A program made the position numbers and the translations under genes. From Bacillus smithii (GTDB taxonomy: Bacteria; Bacillota; Bacilli; Bacillales; DSM-4216): a DNA stretch of 64,000 nucleotides. The notes below the pieces were generated by a model. The model was not told the DNA's origin, searched no databases, and saw only the letters and a list, made by a program, of their open reading frames with translations. The DNA is taken from contig NZ_CP012024.1 in NCBI RefSeq assembly GCF_001050115.1, forward strand, positions 2,398,001 to 2,462,000. Direction: 5' to 3'. Below are positions 48,051 through 57,719 of the stretch, one piece after another. Position 1 is the stretch's first letter, and each line of letters opens with the position of its first letter.

Positions 48051-49808
48051 TTAGTGTTTTTTCGTGTAATCACGAACACGCGGTTTAATCAAAGATATAT
48101 CGACATCTTCATAGTGGAAAGCTGGCGCACTGTCTTCTCCAGTAAATTTCGCCATTGTTGTTTTTAGCCATTCTTCATCATTACGATCAGGGAATTCTGG
48201 CTTATAATGGGCTCCACGGCTTTCATTTCGATTATAAGCACCAATGGTAATGACTCGAGCAAGATGAAGCATATTTTTCAATTGACGTGTAAAGCTGGCC
48301 CCTTGGTTACTCCACTTAGCAGTATCGTTAATATTGATATTTTTCCAGCGTTCCATCAATTCAACTATTTTTTCATCGGTTTTTAATAGTTTATCATTGT
48401 AACGCACAACCGTTACGTTAGCGGTCATCCATTCGCCGAGTTCTTTATGAAGAACATAGGCATTTTCCGTTCCGTCCATCTTAAGAATTTGATTCCATTT
48501 TTCTTCTTCTCGTTTTCTGTAACGATCAAATAAAGTAGAAGATATAGCATCAGAGCTTTTTTCCAAGCCATTGATATATTTCACAGCATTTGGTCCGGCA
48601 ACCATTCCACCGTAAATGGCCGATAACAATGAGTTAGCTCCTAAGCGGTTCGCTCCATGTTGTGAATAATCGCATTCACCTGCAGCGAATACCCCTGGAA
48701 TATTTGTACGTTGTTCATAATCAACCCATAGTCCACCCATTGAATAGTGAACCGCTGGGAATACTTTCATTGGAACTTTGTGCGGATCTTCACCCATGAA
48801 TTTTTCATAGATTTCGATAATACCGCCCAATTTTACATCCAATTCATGCGGATCTTTGTGGGAAAGATCAAGATATACCATGTTTTCCCCATTGATTCCA
48901 AGTTTTAAGTCAACGCAGACGTGGAAAATTTCACGTGTAGCAATATCCCTCGGAACAAGGTTTCCATAAGCCGGATATTTTTCTTCCAAGAAATACCATG
49001 GTTTTCCATCTTTATATGTCCATATACGGCCGCCTTCACCACGGGCAGATTCACTCATCAAACGAAGTTTGTCATCTCCCGGTATCGCGGTCGGGTGAAT
49101 TTGAATAAATTCACCATTAGCATAATAAGCGCCTTGTTGATAGACGATCGATGCAGCAGAACCAGTATTGATCATGGAGTTTGTAGATTTTCCAAAAATG
49201 ATTCCCGGTCCGCCGGAAGCCATAATAACGGCATCAGCACGGAATGTTTGAATATCCATAGTAGTCAAGTTTTGTGCTACGATGCCCCGGCAAACTCCTT
49301 CATCATCCAAGACAAGGCCAAGAAATTCCCAGCCCTCATACTTCGTTACTAATCCCGCTACTTCATAGCGGCGCACTTGTTCATCAAGAGCATACAAAAG
49401 TTGCTGTCCAGTTGTCGCACCGGCATATGCTGTGCGATGATGTTGAGTTCCTCCGAAACGGCGGAAATCAAGCAATCCTTCCGGTGTCCGGTTAAACATA
49501 ACGCCCATGCGGTCAAACAGCGAGATAATTCCAGGCGCCGCTTCACACATTGCTTTTACAGGAGGCTGATTGGCTAAAAAGTCTCCTCCGTAAATCGTGT
49601 CATCAAAATGAATCCATGGCGAATCTCCTTCACCTTTTGTATTGACAGCTCCGTTAATGCCACCTTGAGCACAAACAGAGTGAGAACGCTTTACCGGAAC
49701 TAATGAAAATATATCCACCGGAGTTCCTAACTCCGCTATTTTCACTGTTGCCATTAAGCCGGCTAAGCCGCCTCCAACTACGATGATCTTTCCTTTACTC
49801 ATGGACAC
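48051..49808 (-). CDS. sdhA: succinate dehydrogenase flavoprotein subunit
   Basis: Oxidises succinate to fumarate. The 585-aa protein has the FAD-binding VVGGGLAGL at residues 11-19, the segment RSHSVCAQGG near residue 43 containing the histidine expected to bind FAD covalently, and substrate-site motifs HPTAIPG and SARGEGG. Length agrees with Bacillus SdhA. Confidence 0.98.
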   Translation of the reverse strand: MSMSKGKIIVVGGGLAGLMATVKIAELGTPVDIFSLVPVKRSHSVCAQGGINGAVNTKGEGDSPWIHFDDTIYGGDFLANQPPVKAMCEAAPGIISLFDRMGVMFNRTPEGLLDFRRFGGTQHHRTAYAGATTGQQLLYALDEQVRRYEVAGLVTKYEGWEFLGLVLDDEGVCRGIVAQNLTTMDIQTFRADAVIMASGGPGIIFGKSTNSMINTGSAASIVYQQGAYYANGEFIQIHPTAIPGDDKLRLMSESARGEGGRIWTYKDGKPWYFLEEKYPAYGNLVPRDIATREIFHVCVDLKLGINGENMVYLDLSHKDPHELDVKLGGIIEIYEKFMGEDPHKVPMKVFPAVHYSMGGLWVDYEQRTNIPGVFAAGECDYSQHGANRLGANSLLSAIYGGMVAGPNAVKYINGLEKSSDAISSTLFDRYRKREEEKWNQILKMDGTENAYVLHKELGEWMTANVTVVRYNDKLLKTDEKIVELMERWKNININDTAKWSNQGASFTRQLKNMLHLARVITIGAYNRNESRGAHYKPEFPDRNDEEWLKTTMAKFTGEDSAPAFHYEDVDISLIKPRVRDYTKKH

Positions 49809-49853
49809 TCACTCCTTTTTTACCTAATGATGTACATCATCCATCTGCCTATC

Positions 49854-50462
49854 TCATACAAAAGCGAACAAAGCAGAAAGGCCGACATACGAAAGCAATA
49901 CGAATACCAACAGTGAAACATACGTGAAAACGCGTTGAGAACGAGGCGTCACAATGATTCCCCAACTTACGCAGAAAGACCATAAGCCGTTCGAAAAATG
50001 GAAAATGGCCGATACAACCCCTACTATGTAAAAAGCTAGCATATATGGATTTGATAGAATATTAGCTACCATATCATAGTTAACTTCTTCCCCCATGGCT
50101 GCTTGAACGCGTGTTTCCCAAACGTGCCATACAACAAAGATGAGCGTAAAAATTCCTGTTAAACGCTGCAAGAAAAACATCCAATTTCGGAAATAACCGA
50201 AATTTCCCAAATTATTTTTCGCCGTAAACGCAATATATAAGCCGTAAATTGCGTGATATAAGAGCGGCAAAAAGATTAACACGATCTCCAATAAATAAAG
50301 CAACGGCAAGCTTTCCATAAACTTCGCCGCACGGTTAAAAGATTCCGCTCCCCTAGTGGCAAAATGGTTCACAATCAAGTGTTCAGTCAGGAATAATCCT
50401 ATCGGAATTACACCTAGTAAAGAATGAAGCCTTCGATTAAAAAATTCACGATTTCCTGCCAT
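49854..50462 (-). CDS. sdhC: succinate dehydrogenase cytochrome b558 subunit
   Basis: Membrane anchor holding two haems, passing electrons to menaquinone. The 202-aa protein starts MAGNREFFNRRLHSLLGVIP at 50462 behind AAGGGGGG; the upstream ATG at 50492 lacks an SD. Five membrane helices with histidines (RRLHSLLG, LTEHLIVNHF, LLYHAIYG, VVWHVWET, IFHFSNG) fit the di-haem B. subtilis type. Confidence 0.96.
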   Translation of the reverse strand: MAGNREFFNRRLHSLLGVIPIGLFLTEHLIVNHFATRGAESFNRAAKFMESLPLLYLLEIVLIFLPLLYHAIYGLYIAFTAKNNLGNFGYFRNWMFFLQRLTGIFTLIFVVWHVWETRVQAAMGEEVNYDMVANILSNPYMLAFYIVGVVSAIFHFSNGLWSFCVSWGIIVTPRSQRVFTYVSLLVFVLLSYVGLSALFAFV

Positions 50463-50562
50463 ACGGTACCCCCCTTGGTTATGAGCCGCCAATCAACATT
50501 TCTACAAAAAGAAATGTTTTCTGGCAACTGCCATCATTTTGTAACAATTATTTGACAAGTTC

Positions 50563-50591
50563 ATTGTAACCCCATCACTGGAAAGCGTCAA
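50563..50591 (-). promoter_or_regulatory. sigma-A promoter of sdhCAB
   Basis: TTGACG (50586-50591), spacer of 17, TACAAT (50563-50568) on the minus strand, about 100 bp before sdhC. Confidence 0.7.
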
Positions 50592-50802
50592 GAAAACGTC
50601 TACATATTTTTCTATATTAATAAAATGACCAATTATAAAAAAAGTCGATCAATTCAACAGAATGTATTTTAGCAGAATATAAATATTTTTCAGCTTAGAG
50701 ACAAATATTCCACACCTATAAAAAATCGATCGTGGAATGAAAAAAAGTTTTTTCATCTCCATCAGTCTTGTATATAATGGATACAGAAAGTAGGGATTTC
50801 AA
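50592..50802. other. divergent spacer between sdhC and yslB
   Basis: AT-rich. A TATAAT at 50773-50778 on the plus strand, 25 bp before yslB, is the likely -10 of that gene; the -35 is poor. Confidence 0.45.
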
Positions 50803-51228
50803 ATGGAGAATCATAAAGACATTATTCCACAAGAGCCGCAATCTGTTTCGATGTTCGCCTATGAGCTGTACCGGGATATTTTGTTACCGGAAATATTCGG
50901 CAAAGACACGGCGGACATTTTCTATTGGGCAGGAAAACAGCTTGCAAGAAAATTTCCTCTTCTATCTATAGATGAAATCTGCTCTTTTTTTGAAGAAGCT
51001 TGCTGGGGAACGCTCCAGGTGATAAAAGAAGAAAAAAAAGAGTTGCTGTTTGAATTATCAGGTCCTATTGTATTACGAAAATTTGACATATATTCTGAAC
51101 CATTTTTTTCGTTGGAAGCAGGTTTTTTAGCGGAACAAATTCAAACGCAGAAAAACGTGACTGCCGAAGCGATAGAAGAGGTACATAAACGTTCCAAAAA
51201 AGTCCGTCTTCTCGTGAAATGGGAATAA
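50803..51228 (+). CDS. yslB: YslB family protein (DUF2507)
   Basis: The 141-aa soluble protein matches the YslB family in length and position (between sdhC and lysC, divergent from sdh). Visible pattern: ELYRDILLPEIFGKDTADIF near 22-41 and a C-terminal EAGFLAEQIQTQ. Related to predicted haem- or hydrocarbon-binding V4R-like folds, but no function is established. It is the only plus-strand core gene in this part, as in B. subtilis. Confidence 0.88.
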   Translation: MENHKDIIPQEPQSVSMFAYELYRDILLPEIFGKDTADIFYWAGKQLARKFPLLSIDEICSFFEEACWGTLQVIKEEKKELLFELSGPIVLRKFDIYSEPFFSLEAGFLAEQIQTQKNVTAEAIEEVHKRSKKVRLLVKWE

Positions 51229-51328
51229 CGGCATCTTTTCTCGTCTATTTGCATTAAAATAGTTGTCTTAGAAACTATGGTTTCGAGAATCTGCTTTCCC
51301 CAGCTTCTTTCTTTTTTCTACATAAGCC

Positions 51329-51361
51329 AAAAAGACGGATGGGCAATAAAACATCCGTCTT
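51329..51361. terminator. bidirectional terminator between yslB and lysC
   Basis: AAAGACGGATG/CATCCGTCTTT with A/T runs on both sides serves the convergent genes. Confidence 0.75.
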
Positions 51362-51379
51362 TTAATCATTTGACAACGA

Positions 51380-51880
51380 TCAGATCGTCGCTTTTGTTTT
51401 TTGTTGAGCAAGCCCAAAACCATCATGAAGGACTTGAGCGGCTTTTTCCATATCTTTTTGATCTATGACTGTAGACACCTTAATCTCCGAAGTGCTGACC
51501 ATTTTGACAGAGATATGGTTTTCAGCCAAAATGGCAAACATTTCAGCGGCAACTCCTGGGTTGGAAATCATTCCGGATCCTACAATAGATACTTTTGCCA
51601 GTCCTTCCTCATATGTAATAGAATCAAATCCAAGCTTTTCTTTATTTCGTTCCAATACATGGATGGTGTCATGCAAATCATCCGTTTTGATAGAGAACGA
51701 CACACTGCCAGTTTGATCATGGATGCGGCTTTGAATAATAATATCGACGTTGATGCCATGATCCGCCAGAACGCCGAAAATGGAGGATAAGCTGTTGATT
51801 TCATCCTTTAAGCCTTCTACGGTAATTCTCGTAATGTCATCTTCAAATGCTACGCCTCTTACCACCAAATTCTGTTCCAT
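51380..51880 (-). CDS. aspartokinase II beta subunit from internal start
   Basis: Within lysC, GGAGGAAATATCG precedes ATG 51880 (MEQNLVVRGVAFEDD), giving a 166-aa protein comprising only the ACT domains. The B. subtilis enzyme is an alpha2-beta2 complex built this way, so the internal site is expected to be used. Confidence 0.75.
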   Translation of the reverse strand: MEQNLVVRGVAFEDDITRITVEGLKDEINSLSSIFGVLADHGINVDIIIQSRIHDQTGSVSFSIKTDDLHDTIHVLERNKEKLGFDSITYEEGLAKVSIVGSGMISNPGVAAEMFAILAENHISVKMVSTSEIKVSTVIDQKDMEKAAQVLHDGFGLAQQKTKATI

Positions 51881-52618
51881 CGATATTTCCTCCTCAATGA
51901 TCGTTCCATTTTCCCTTTCCATGCTCGATCTTACAACAAGCGGGATGCTGTAATTTTTTGCAAATTCAACCGCGCGCGGATGCAAAACACCTGCTCCTAA
52001 ATTGGCTAACTCCAACATTTCATCATAAGAAATGGAAGAAAGTTTTCTCGCCCCTTTGATATATCTTGGATCTGAGGTGAACACGCCAGTCACATCGGTA
52101 TAAATGTCGCAGCGTTCCGCTTTCAACGCCGCCGCCAGCGCCACCGCCGTTGTATCCGATCCTCCTCGCCCGAGAGTCGTAATTTCACCGTCTTCTGTGA
52201 CGCCTTGAAAACCGGCTACGACCACTATCTTTCCTTCTTCAAGCAAACTAGTCAGCTTTTTTGTTTCAATATTGAGTATACGCGCATTCCCGTGAAGTTT
52301 TTCCGTCTGAATGCCGGCTTGCCATCCAGTGAATGAAATGGCCTCAAACCCTTTTTTGATCAAAGCAGTTGTCAAAAGCGAAATCGTCACCTGTTCTCCA
52401 GTCGACAGCAACATATCCATTTCCCTTTTGGGAGGATGATCATCGATGGCCTTAGCGAGTTGGACAAGCTGGTCGGTCGTTTTCCCCATTGCGGAAACGA
52501 CTACCACCACATCATTTCCTCTCTTTTTTTCTTCGATTACACGATTGGCCACATTGAAAATTCTGTCTATATCACCGACAGATGTTCCTCCAAATTTTTG
52601 AACAATGAGTCCCAACAA
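51380..52618 (-). CDS. lysC: aspartokinase II, alpha subunit
   Basis: Phosphorylates aspartate, first step to lysine, threonine, methionine and diaminopimelate. The 412-aa protein has the kinase domain (KFGGTSVGD at residues 8-16, TLGRGGSDTTA near 150) and two ACT domains (about 265-330 and 345-405) for lysine feedback. An in-frame start at 51880 with its own SD yields the separate beta chain, as in B. subtilis. The lysine riboswitch upstream controls it. Confidence 0.97.
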   Translation of the reverse strand: MLGLIVQKFGGTSVGDIDRIFNVANRVIEEKKRGNDVVVVVSAMGKTTDQLVQLAKAIDDHPPKREMDMLLSTGEQVTISLLTTALIKKGFEAISFTGWQAGIQTEKLHGNARILNIETKKLTSLLEEGKIVVVAGFQGVTEDGEITTLGRGGSDTTAVALAAALKAERCDIYTDVTGVFTSDPRYIKGARKLSSISYDEMLELANLGAGVLHPRAVEFAKNYSIPLVVRSSMERENGTIIEEEISMEQNLVVRGVAFEDDITRITVEGLKDEINSLSSIFGVLADHGINVDIIIQSRIHDQTGSVSFSIKTDDLHDTIHVLERNKEKLGFDSITYEEGLAKVSIVGSGMISNPGVAAEMFAILAENHISVKMVSTSEIKVSTVIDQKDMEKAAQVLHDGFGLAQQKTKATI

Positions 52619-52654
52619 AGATCCCCTGCCTTTTCATTGATTCACTTCTAAAAC

Positions 52655-52905
52655 GCAAACAGGCAATGAGAACCAAATCTCATTGCCTGTGAAGATGTAA
52701 TAAGAAAATACATCAAGCGTGAGATAGCTCTCCAAGACGATACCATCTTGACAGTTCTGCATTTCTTAAACACAGAACCAGCAGAAAAAGGAATGAGCCT
52801 TTCACTGCTTCGGCGGCCGTCCCCTTTCCAAACTTTTCATGGAAGCTCATTCTTCTCCAAGCTTGTACTCTTGAACTCCGCGCCTCTATCATCACTTTTA
52901 CGTAT
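52655..52905 (-). promoter_or_regulatory. lysine riboswitch (L box) of lysC with terminator
   Basis: On the minus strand the aptamer has the consensus blocks GATAGAGGCGCGGAGTT, GGGGACGGCCGCCGAAG and TGGAGAGCTATCTC in order (about 52890 down to 52721). The P1 stem pairs AAGTGATGATAG with CTATCTCACGCTT. A strong terminator ACAGGCAATGAG/CTCATTGCCTGT is at 52660-52691. High lysine should stop transcription before lysC. Confidence 0.95.
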
Positions 52906-52965
52906 GAAAGTGATTTTATTTAATTTTAGGATATTATAGCATAATGGGATTTTTATGACAACGCG

Positions 52966-54735
52966 CTATTTCAACTTTTTCTTAATGTTGCGGGCGATCT
53001 TTTCGGGAATACCGATTTTCGTAAACTCTTCTAATTCTGCTTCTTTCATTCTTTTTAATGATCCGAAATGTTTTAGCAGAAGTTTTTTCCTTTTCGGTCC
53101 GACTCCCTCAATATCATCAAGTGCGGATCGAAAAGCTGTTTTTCCCCTCAGCTGCCGATGAAAGGTAATGGCAAAACGATGCACTTCATCCTGAATTCTT
53201 TGCAGCAAATAAAACTCTTGACTGTTCCGCTCTAATGGGACAATCTGCAGAGGATCGCCAAATAATAACTCTGATGTGCGGTGCTTTTCATCTTTAGCAA
53301 GCCCTGCAACCGGTATCGACAAATTGAGTTCATTTTCCAATACATCTTTTGCGGCTTCGACTTGCCCTTTTCCACCATCGATCAAAATTAAATCGGGAAG
53401 CGGCAATTGTTCCTTTAATACCCTTGTATATCGTCTTCGAACCACTTCTCGCATTGATTCATAATCGTCCGGACCTTGAACAGATTTAATCTTATATTTG
53501 CGATACTCCTTCTTTTCAGGTTTTCCATCGATAAAAACAACCATGGCGGAAACAGGATCCGTGCCTTGAATATTCGAATTATCAAATGCTTCAATTCGCA
53601 ATGGGGTGGATATTCCCATCGCTGCCCCTAGTTTTTCAACAGCTTTGATCGTTCTTTCTTCGTCTCTTTCGATAAGCGAGAATTTTTCTTGAAGAGCGAT
53701 CGCCGCATTTTTTACCGCCATCTTAACTAATTCTTTTTTTTGCCCTTTTTTCGGCTGAATCATTTTGACTTGAATCAGTTGTTCCGCCAACTCGATGTCC
53801 ACGTTTTCAGGCAGCAAAATTTCTTTCGGTTTTATATGATGGGCTTTGGAATAAAATTGTCCGAGAAAGGTTAAAAATTCTTCCTCATCTTCATTGTAAA
53901 TGGGGAACATCGAAACATCTCTTTCGATCAGCTTCCCCTGTCTGACGAAAAAGACTTGAACACACATCCAGCCTTTGTCAACGGCATAACCGAATACATC
54001 ACGATCCGTAAAGTCGTTTGTTGTTATTTTTTGTTTTTCCATCGTCGCCTCGATATGGGCAATTTGATCCCGATATTCTTTTGCTCGTTCAAATTCGAGA
54101 TTTTCCGCCGCTTCAGACATCTTTTTCATCAATTCATCTTTAATCTCTTGATAGCCGCCATTTAAGAAACGGGTAATTTCCTCCGTCATTTTTTTGTATG
54201 TTTCTTCTGGGACATGATTGACACAAGGAGCTAGACATTGGCCCAAATGATAATATAAGCAGACTCGATCGGGAAGAGTGGAACATTTTCGCAAAGGGTA
54301 TAGCCTATCGAGCAGCTTTTTCGTATCATTCGCCGCTCCCACATTGGGATATGGTCCAAAATATTTGCCTTTATCTTTTTTTACCTTTCTTGTTGTAATC
54401 AGGCGAGGATGCCGTTCCGCCGTCAATTTTATATAAGGATAGCTTTTGTCATCCTTGAGCATGACATTATATTTCGGATCATGCTTCTTTATTAAATTCA
54501 TTTCCAATATTAACGCTTCAATGTTAGAAGAGGTTACAATATATTCAAAGTCTTCAATCTCGTTGACCAGCCGCTGGGTTTTCCCGTCATGAGACCCGGT
54601 GAAATAAGAGCGCACCCGATTTTTCAACACTTTTGCTTTTCCGACGTAAATGATCGTTCCATGACGGTCTTTCATTAAATAGCAGCCAGGCTGGTCGGGA
54701 AGAAGAGCTAATTTATGCTTGATTATATCGTTCAT
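52966..54735 (-). CDS. uvrC: excinuclease ABC subunit C
   Basis: Makes both incisions in nucleotide excision repair. The 589-aa form starts [20 protein letters not shown] at 54735 behind AGGAGGTGGCG. Domains: N-terminal GIY-YIG nuclease (about 14-95), cysteine cluster and UVR motif (about 195-235), RNase H-like endonuclease domain ([22 protein letters not shown]) and C-terminal helix-hairpin-helix ([20 protein letters not shown], about 540-560). Confidence 0.97.
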   Translation of the reverse strand: MNDIIKHKLALLPDQPGCYLMKDRHGTIIYVGKAKVLKNRVRSYFTGSHDGKTQRLVNEIEDFEYIVTSSNIEALILEMNLIKKHDPKYNVMLKDDKSYPYIKLTAERHPRLITTRKVKKDKGKYFGPYPNVGAANDTKKLLDRLYPLRKCSTLPDRVCLYYHLGQCLAPCVNHVPEETYKKMTEEITRFLNGGYQEIKDELMKKMSEAAENLEFERAKEYRDQIAHIEATMEKQKITTNDFTDRDVFGYAVDKGWMCVQVFFVRQGKLIERDVSMFPIYNEDEEEFLTFLGQFYSKAHHIKPKEILLPENVDIELAEQLIQVKMIQPKKGQKKELVKMAVKNAAIALQEKFSLIERDEERTIKAVEKLGAAMGISTPLRIEAFDNSNIQGTDPVSAMVVFIDGKPEKKEYRKYKIKSVQGPDDYESMREVVRRRYTRVLKEQLPLPDLILIDGGKGQVEAAKDVLENELNLSIPVAGLAKDEKHRTSELLFGDPLQIVPLERNSQEFYLLQRIQDEVHRFAITFHRQLRGKTAFRSALDDIEGVGPKRKKLLLKHFGSLKRMKEAELEEFTKIGIPEKIARNIKKKLK

Positions 54736-55240
54736 GATCGCCACCTCCTGGACCACCTGGTGAACCAATCTCACTTTCATCTGTTTGTAGTGAGAGCTTC
54801 TTTAAAGACTCGTATATTTTAGCTGAACGATTGCCTATATACAAGAACCATTTTATGTTTTCCCATGTTCAAAAACGTTCATGTTCATACATTGGATCGC
54901 CGACACCATTTTCGTTTCTTCTGTATTGATTCGTTTCACCGTGAAAATGGGAGACTTCTCGCAAACGAATGGAGAAAACAATCACGCACCCGCTTTTTTC
55001 TTGCTTTGGCTGTTTTGGCATGCATACTCGGCGATTCACCCGCCATTCTTCTCATTTTAAGAAGGCTACCCTTTCCAAATGAAACGGGTCACCCTATTTC
55101 ATTTGGAAAAAGTAAAACAGTCATTTTCAAGAAAACGGTTGTCATCGTCCTGTTGAGACACTCGTTAATATTCCTTTCATTGAAAAAAGTTAAGTCTTTT
55201 CCATTTCATAAAAAACCAAAATCATGCTGATCCAAAATAA
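54736..55240. other. 500-bp spacer upstream of uvrC with a perfect palindrome
   Basis: No gene is supported. At 55072-55109 TTTCCAAATGAAA and TTTCATTTGGAAA form a perfect 13-bp inverted repeat with a 12-nt loop and no T tract. A second, weaker inverted pair (CCATTTTC/GAAAATGG) lies near 54906-54950. Confidence 0.5.
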
Positions 55241-55283
55241 AAAGGCAAGCCCTCAACTCAATAACATTGAGATGCTTACCTTC
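55241..55283 (-). terminator. trxA terminator
   Basis: Minus-strand AAGGTAAGCATCTCAA and TTGAG...GCTTGCCTT arms followed by TTTTATTTT, about 50 bases after the trxA stop. Confidence 0.65.
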
Positions 55284-55336
55284 GATTTTACCGCATTCCT
55301 CGAAATGACGGAGAATTATGAGTGCGGCAACATTCA

Positions 55337-55651
55337 TTAAGCGTGTTTATTAATGAGTTCAGTTAACGCTTCTTTCGGTTGATATCCGATGACTTTATCC
55401 ACTATTTCTCCATCTTTAAACAAGAATAAAGTCGGGATACTCATAACACCGAATTTTCTGGCCGTTTCTTGGTTTTCATCCACGTCCAGTTTCACGATCT
55501 TTAATTTATCATTCATTTCTGCATCAATTTCTTCCAAAACTGGAGCAATCATTTTACAAGGTCCGCACCACGGAGCCCAAAAATCAGCTAAAACAAGACC
55601 GCTGCTTGTTTCAGAATCAAATGTTTGATCAGTAGCTTTAACAATAGCCAT
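55337..55651 (-). CDS. trxA: thioredoxin
   Basis: Cytosolic dithiol reductant of 104 aa starting [15 protein letters not shown] at 55651 behind AGGAGGATTGG. The active site WCGPC is at residues 28-32 and the cis-proline loop MSIPTLFLF follows. Located between uvrC and etfA as in B. subtilis. Confidence 0.98.
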   Translation of the reverse strand: MAIVKATDQTFDSETSSGLVLADFWAPWCGPCKMIAPVLEEIDAEMNDKLKIVKLDVDENQETARKFGVMSIPTLFLFKDGEIVDKVIGYQPKEALTELINKHA

Positions 55652-55816
55652 TATTACCAATCCTCCTTATTTCCTTTCAGGTACTAGGGACAGTATACCA
55701 TCCTTTAAATTGGAATGCTAATTTTTTGTTTGCAATTTGCATTTTCCCCGATCTACTTGAATTCTATTCTTTATCTCTATTACAAAAGCAGCGGACGAAC
55801 GTTTTTAATCAAACAT

Positions 55817-55863
55817 CCAATCAAAAAACGGCCTCGACAAATCCATGGCCGTTTTTTGATTGG
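55817..55863 (-). terminator. etfA terminator
   Basis: ATCCAATCAAAAAACGGCC pairs with GGCCGTTTTTTGATTGGAT; the stem overlaps the etfA stop region. The internal T run (minus strand) lies on the 3' arm. Confidence 0.7.
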
Positions 55864-55864
55864 A

Positions 55865-56845
55865 TTACGAAGAAGCTATCTTTAATTTTTTGAATTCTTC
55901 TGTCAATATCGGCACTACTTGAAACAAGTCTCCAACGATTCCGTAGTCGGCTACGCTGAAAATATTTGCTTCCGGATCTTTATTAATGGCTACAATCACT
56001 TTTGAGTTGGACATCCCGGCCAAATGCTGAATGGCTCCCGATATGCCGCAAGCAATATAAAGATCAGGCGTAACCACTTTTCCCGTTTGTCCAATTTGCA
56101 TAGAGTAGTCGCAATATCCCGCATCACACGCTCCTCGAGAAGCTCCCACCGCACCGCCAAGGACATCCGCCAGTTCTTTCAGCACTTTAAAGCCCTCTGC
56201 GCTTTTTACGCCGCGTCCCCCGGAAACAATCACTTTAGCTTCCGTTAAATCTACTCCTTCGCTCGCTTTCCGCACCACTTCTTTTACCACGGTGCGTATG
56301 TCTTTAATATCGGCTTGAACAGATGTGACTTCGCCGGTCCGGGATTCATCTTTTTCAAGAGGTATAATATTATTCGGGCGGACTGTAGCAAAAACGATTC
56401 CATCCGTGACTATTTTCTTTTCAAACGCTTTTCCCGAATATATCGGGCGAGTAAAGACGATGTTTCCCCCTGCAATTTCGACCGCCGTCGCGTCGGAAAT
56501 CAGCCCTGTATTCAGTTTGCTGGCGATCTTAGGGGACAAATCTTTCCCCAGTGCCGTATGGCCAAAAACAATGCCATCTGGCTTTTCTGATTCGACCACT
56601 GCCAAAAAAGCTTGAGCATATCCATCTGGTGTATATTGTTTTAATTGTTCATTCTCAACCACAACCACTCGATCCGCTCCGTAATGGATAAGCTGTTCCC
56701 CTAAGTTTTTTATCGAATCACCTATGATGACGCCAACTACTTCTCCGCCTTCCGCTATTGTTTTACCCGCAGACAAAGCTTCAAACGAAATGTTTCTGAG
56801 TGCTCCTTCACGAACTTCTCCTAATACCAACACTTTTCGTGCCAT
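55865..56845 (-). CDS. etfA: electron transfer flavoprotein alpha subunit
   Basis: Forms the ETF heterodimer with EtfB and accepts electrons from acyl-CoA dehydrogenases. The 326-aa form starts MARKVLVLGEVREG at 56845 behind GGAGGG. The C-terminal FAD domain is clear: VSGGRGVKS near 205, GASRGACDAGY near 230 (the family usually has R and D here), IQIGQTGK-like MQIGQTGKVVTPDLYIACGI and AINKDPEANIF. It is the last gene of the operon. Confidence 0.97.
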   Translation of the reverse strand: MARKVLVLGEVREGALRNISFEALSAGKTIAEGGEVVGVIIGDSIKNLGEQLIHYGADRVVVVENEQLKQYTPDGYAQAFLAVVESEKPDGIVFGHTALGKDLSPKIASKLNTGLISDATAVEIAGGNIVFTRPIYSGKAFEKKIVTDGIVFATVRPNNIIPLEKDESRTGEVTSVQADIKDIRTVVKEVVRKASEGVDLTEAKVIVSGGRGVKSAEGFKVLKELADVLGGAVGASRGACDAGYCDYSMQIGQTGKVVTPDLYIACGISGAIQHLAGMSNSKVIVAINKDPEANIFSVADYGIVGDLFQVVPILTEEFKKLKIASS

Positions 56846-56877
56846 ATTCGACCCTCCTGTTTCTTGTTCCCTTTCCA

Positions 56878-57651
56878 TTACACTACTTTTGCTTCCGTAT
56901 GCAGCAATTGAACCAGCTCTTTTACTTGATCACTTAAATCGCCTTCCAATATTTTTCCTGTTTCTTTTTTTGGAGGCAGAAACACTTCAATCGTTTTCGT
57001 TTTTGGTTCAACATCCTCTTCTTCAAGATCCAAATCATCCAGTTCTAATTCATCAAGCGGCTTTTTCTTCGCTTTCATGATTCCGGGAAGCGACGGATAA
57101 CGAGGTTCGTTTAATCCTTGCTGTGCCGTTACGAGCAACGGCAGGGAAGTTTCAATGACTTCCGAATCCCCTTCCACATCACGGATCAATTTTGCTTGCG
57201 TCCCCTTTATTTCAATCTCAGTGATCGTTGTCACATATGGAATGCCTAATAGTTCTGCTACACGCGGCCCCACTTGCCCGCTGCCGCCGTCTATCGCCAC
57301 ATTCCCCGCTAAAATCACATCCGCCTCTTTATCTTTTAAAAATTCAGCCAAAATTTTCGCCGTTGTAAATTGGTCCCCGTCTTCTAAATCGTCTTCAACA
57401 TTGATTAAAACCGCTTTGTCAGCTCCCATCGCAAGAGCAGTGCGCAGTTGTTTTTCACTTTCTTCGCCTCCGACGGTTACAACAGTCACTTCTCCGCCGT
57501 GAGCATCACGGATTTGAATAGCTTCTTCAACGGCGTATTCATCATATGGATTGATGATGAATTCCGCACCCTCTTCATCAATGGATCCATTGGTAATCGT
57601 GATTTTTTCTTCCGTGTCAAACGTTCTTTTTAACAACACAAAGATGTTCAT
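56878..57651 (-). CDS. etfB: electron transfer flavoprotein beta subunit
   Basis: AMP-binding partner of EtfA. The 257-aa protein has the family segments MNIFVLLKRTFDTEEKI, YDEYAVEEAIQIRDAHGGEV, and the AMP-site stretch AGNVAIDGGSGQVGPRVAE near 115-133, with the ETF-beta LPLLVTAQQGLNEPRYPSL signature near 170. It follows the enoyl-CoA hydratase gene by 68 bp. Confidence 0.97.
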   Translation of the reverse strand: MNIFVLLKRTFDTEEKITITNGSIDEEGAEFIINPYDEYAVEEAIQIRDAHGGEVTVVTVGGEESEKQLRTALAMGADKAVLINVEDDLEDGDQFTTAKILAEFLKDKEADVILAGNVAIDGGSGQVGPRVAELLGIPYVTTITEIEIKGTQAKLIRDVEGDSEVIETSLPLLVTAQQGLNEPRYPSLPGIMKAKKKPLDELELDDLDLEEEDVEPKTKTIEVFLPPKKETGKILEGDLSDQVKELVQLLHTEAKVV

Positions 57652-57719
57652 TCGTCTCCCTCCAATATCATAATATTCATCCTTTTAATAATGTTCGGAT
57701 AATTAAATGGACAAAATGT

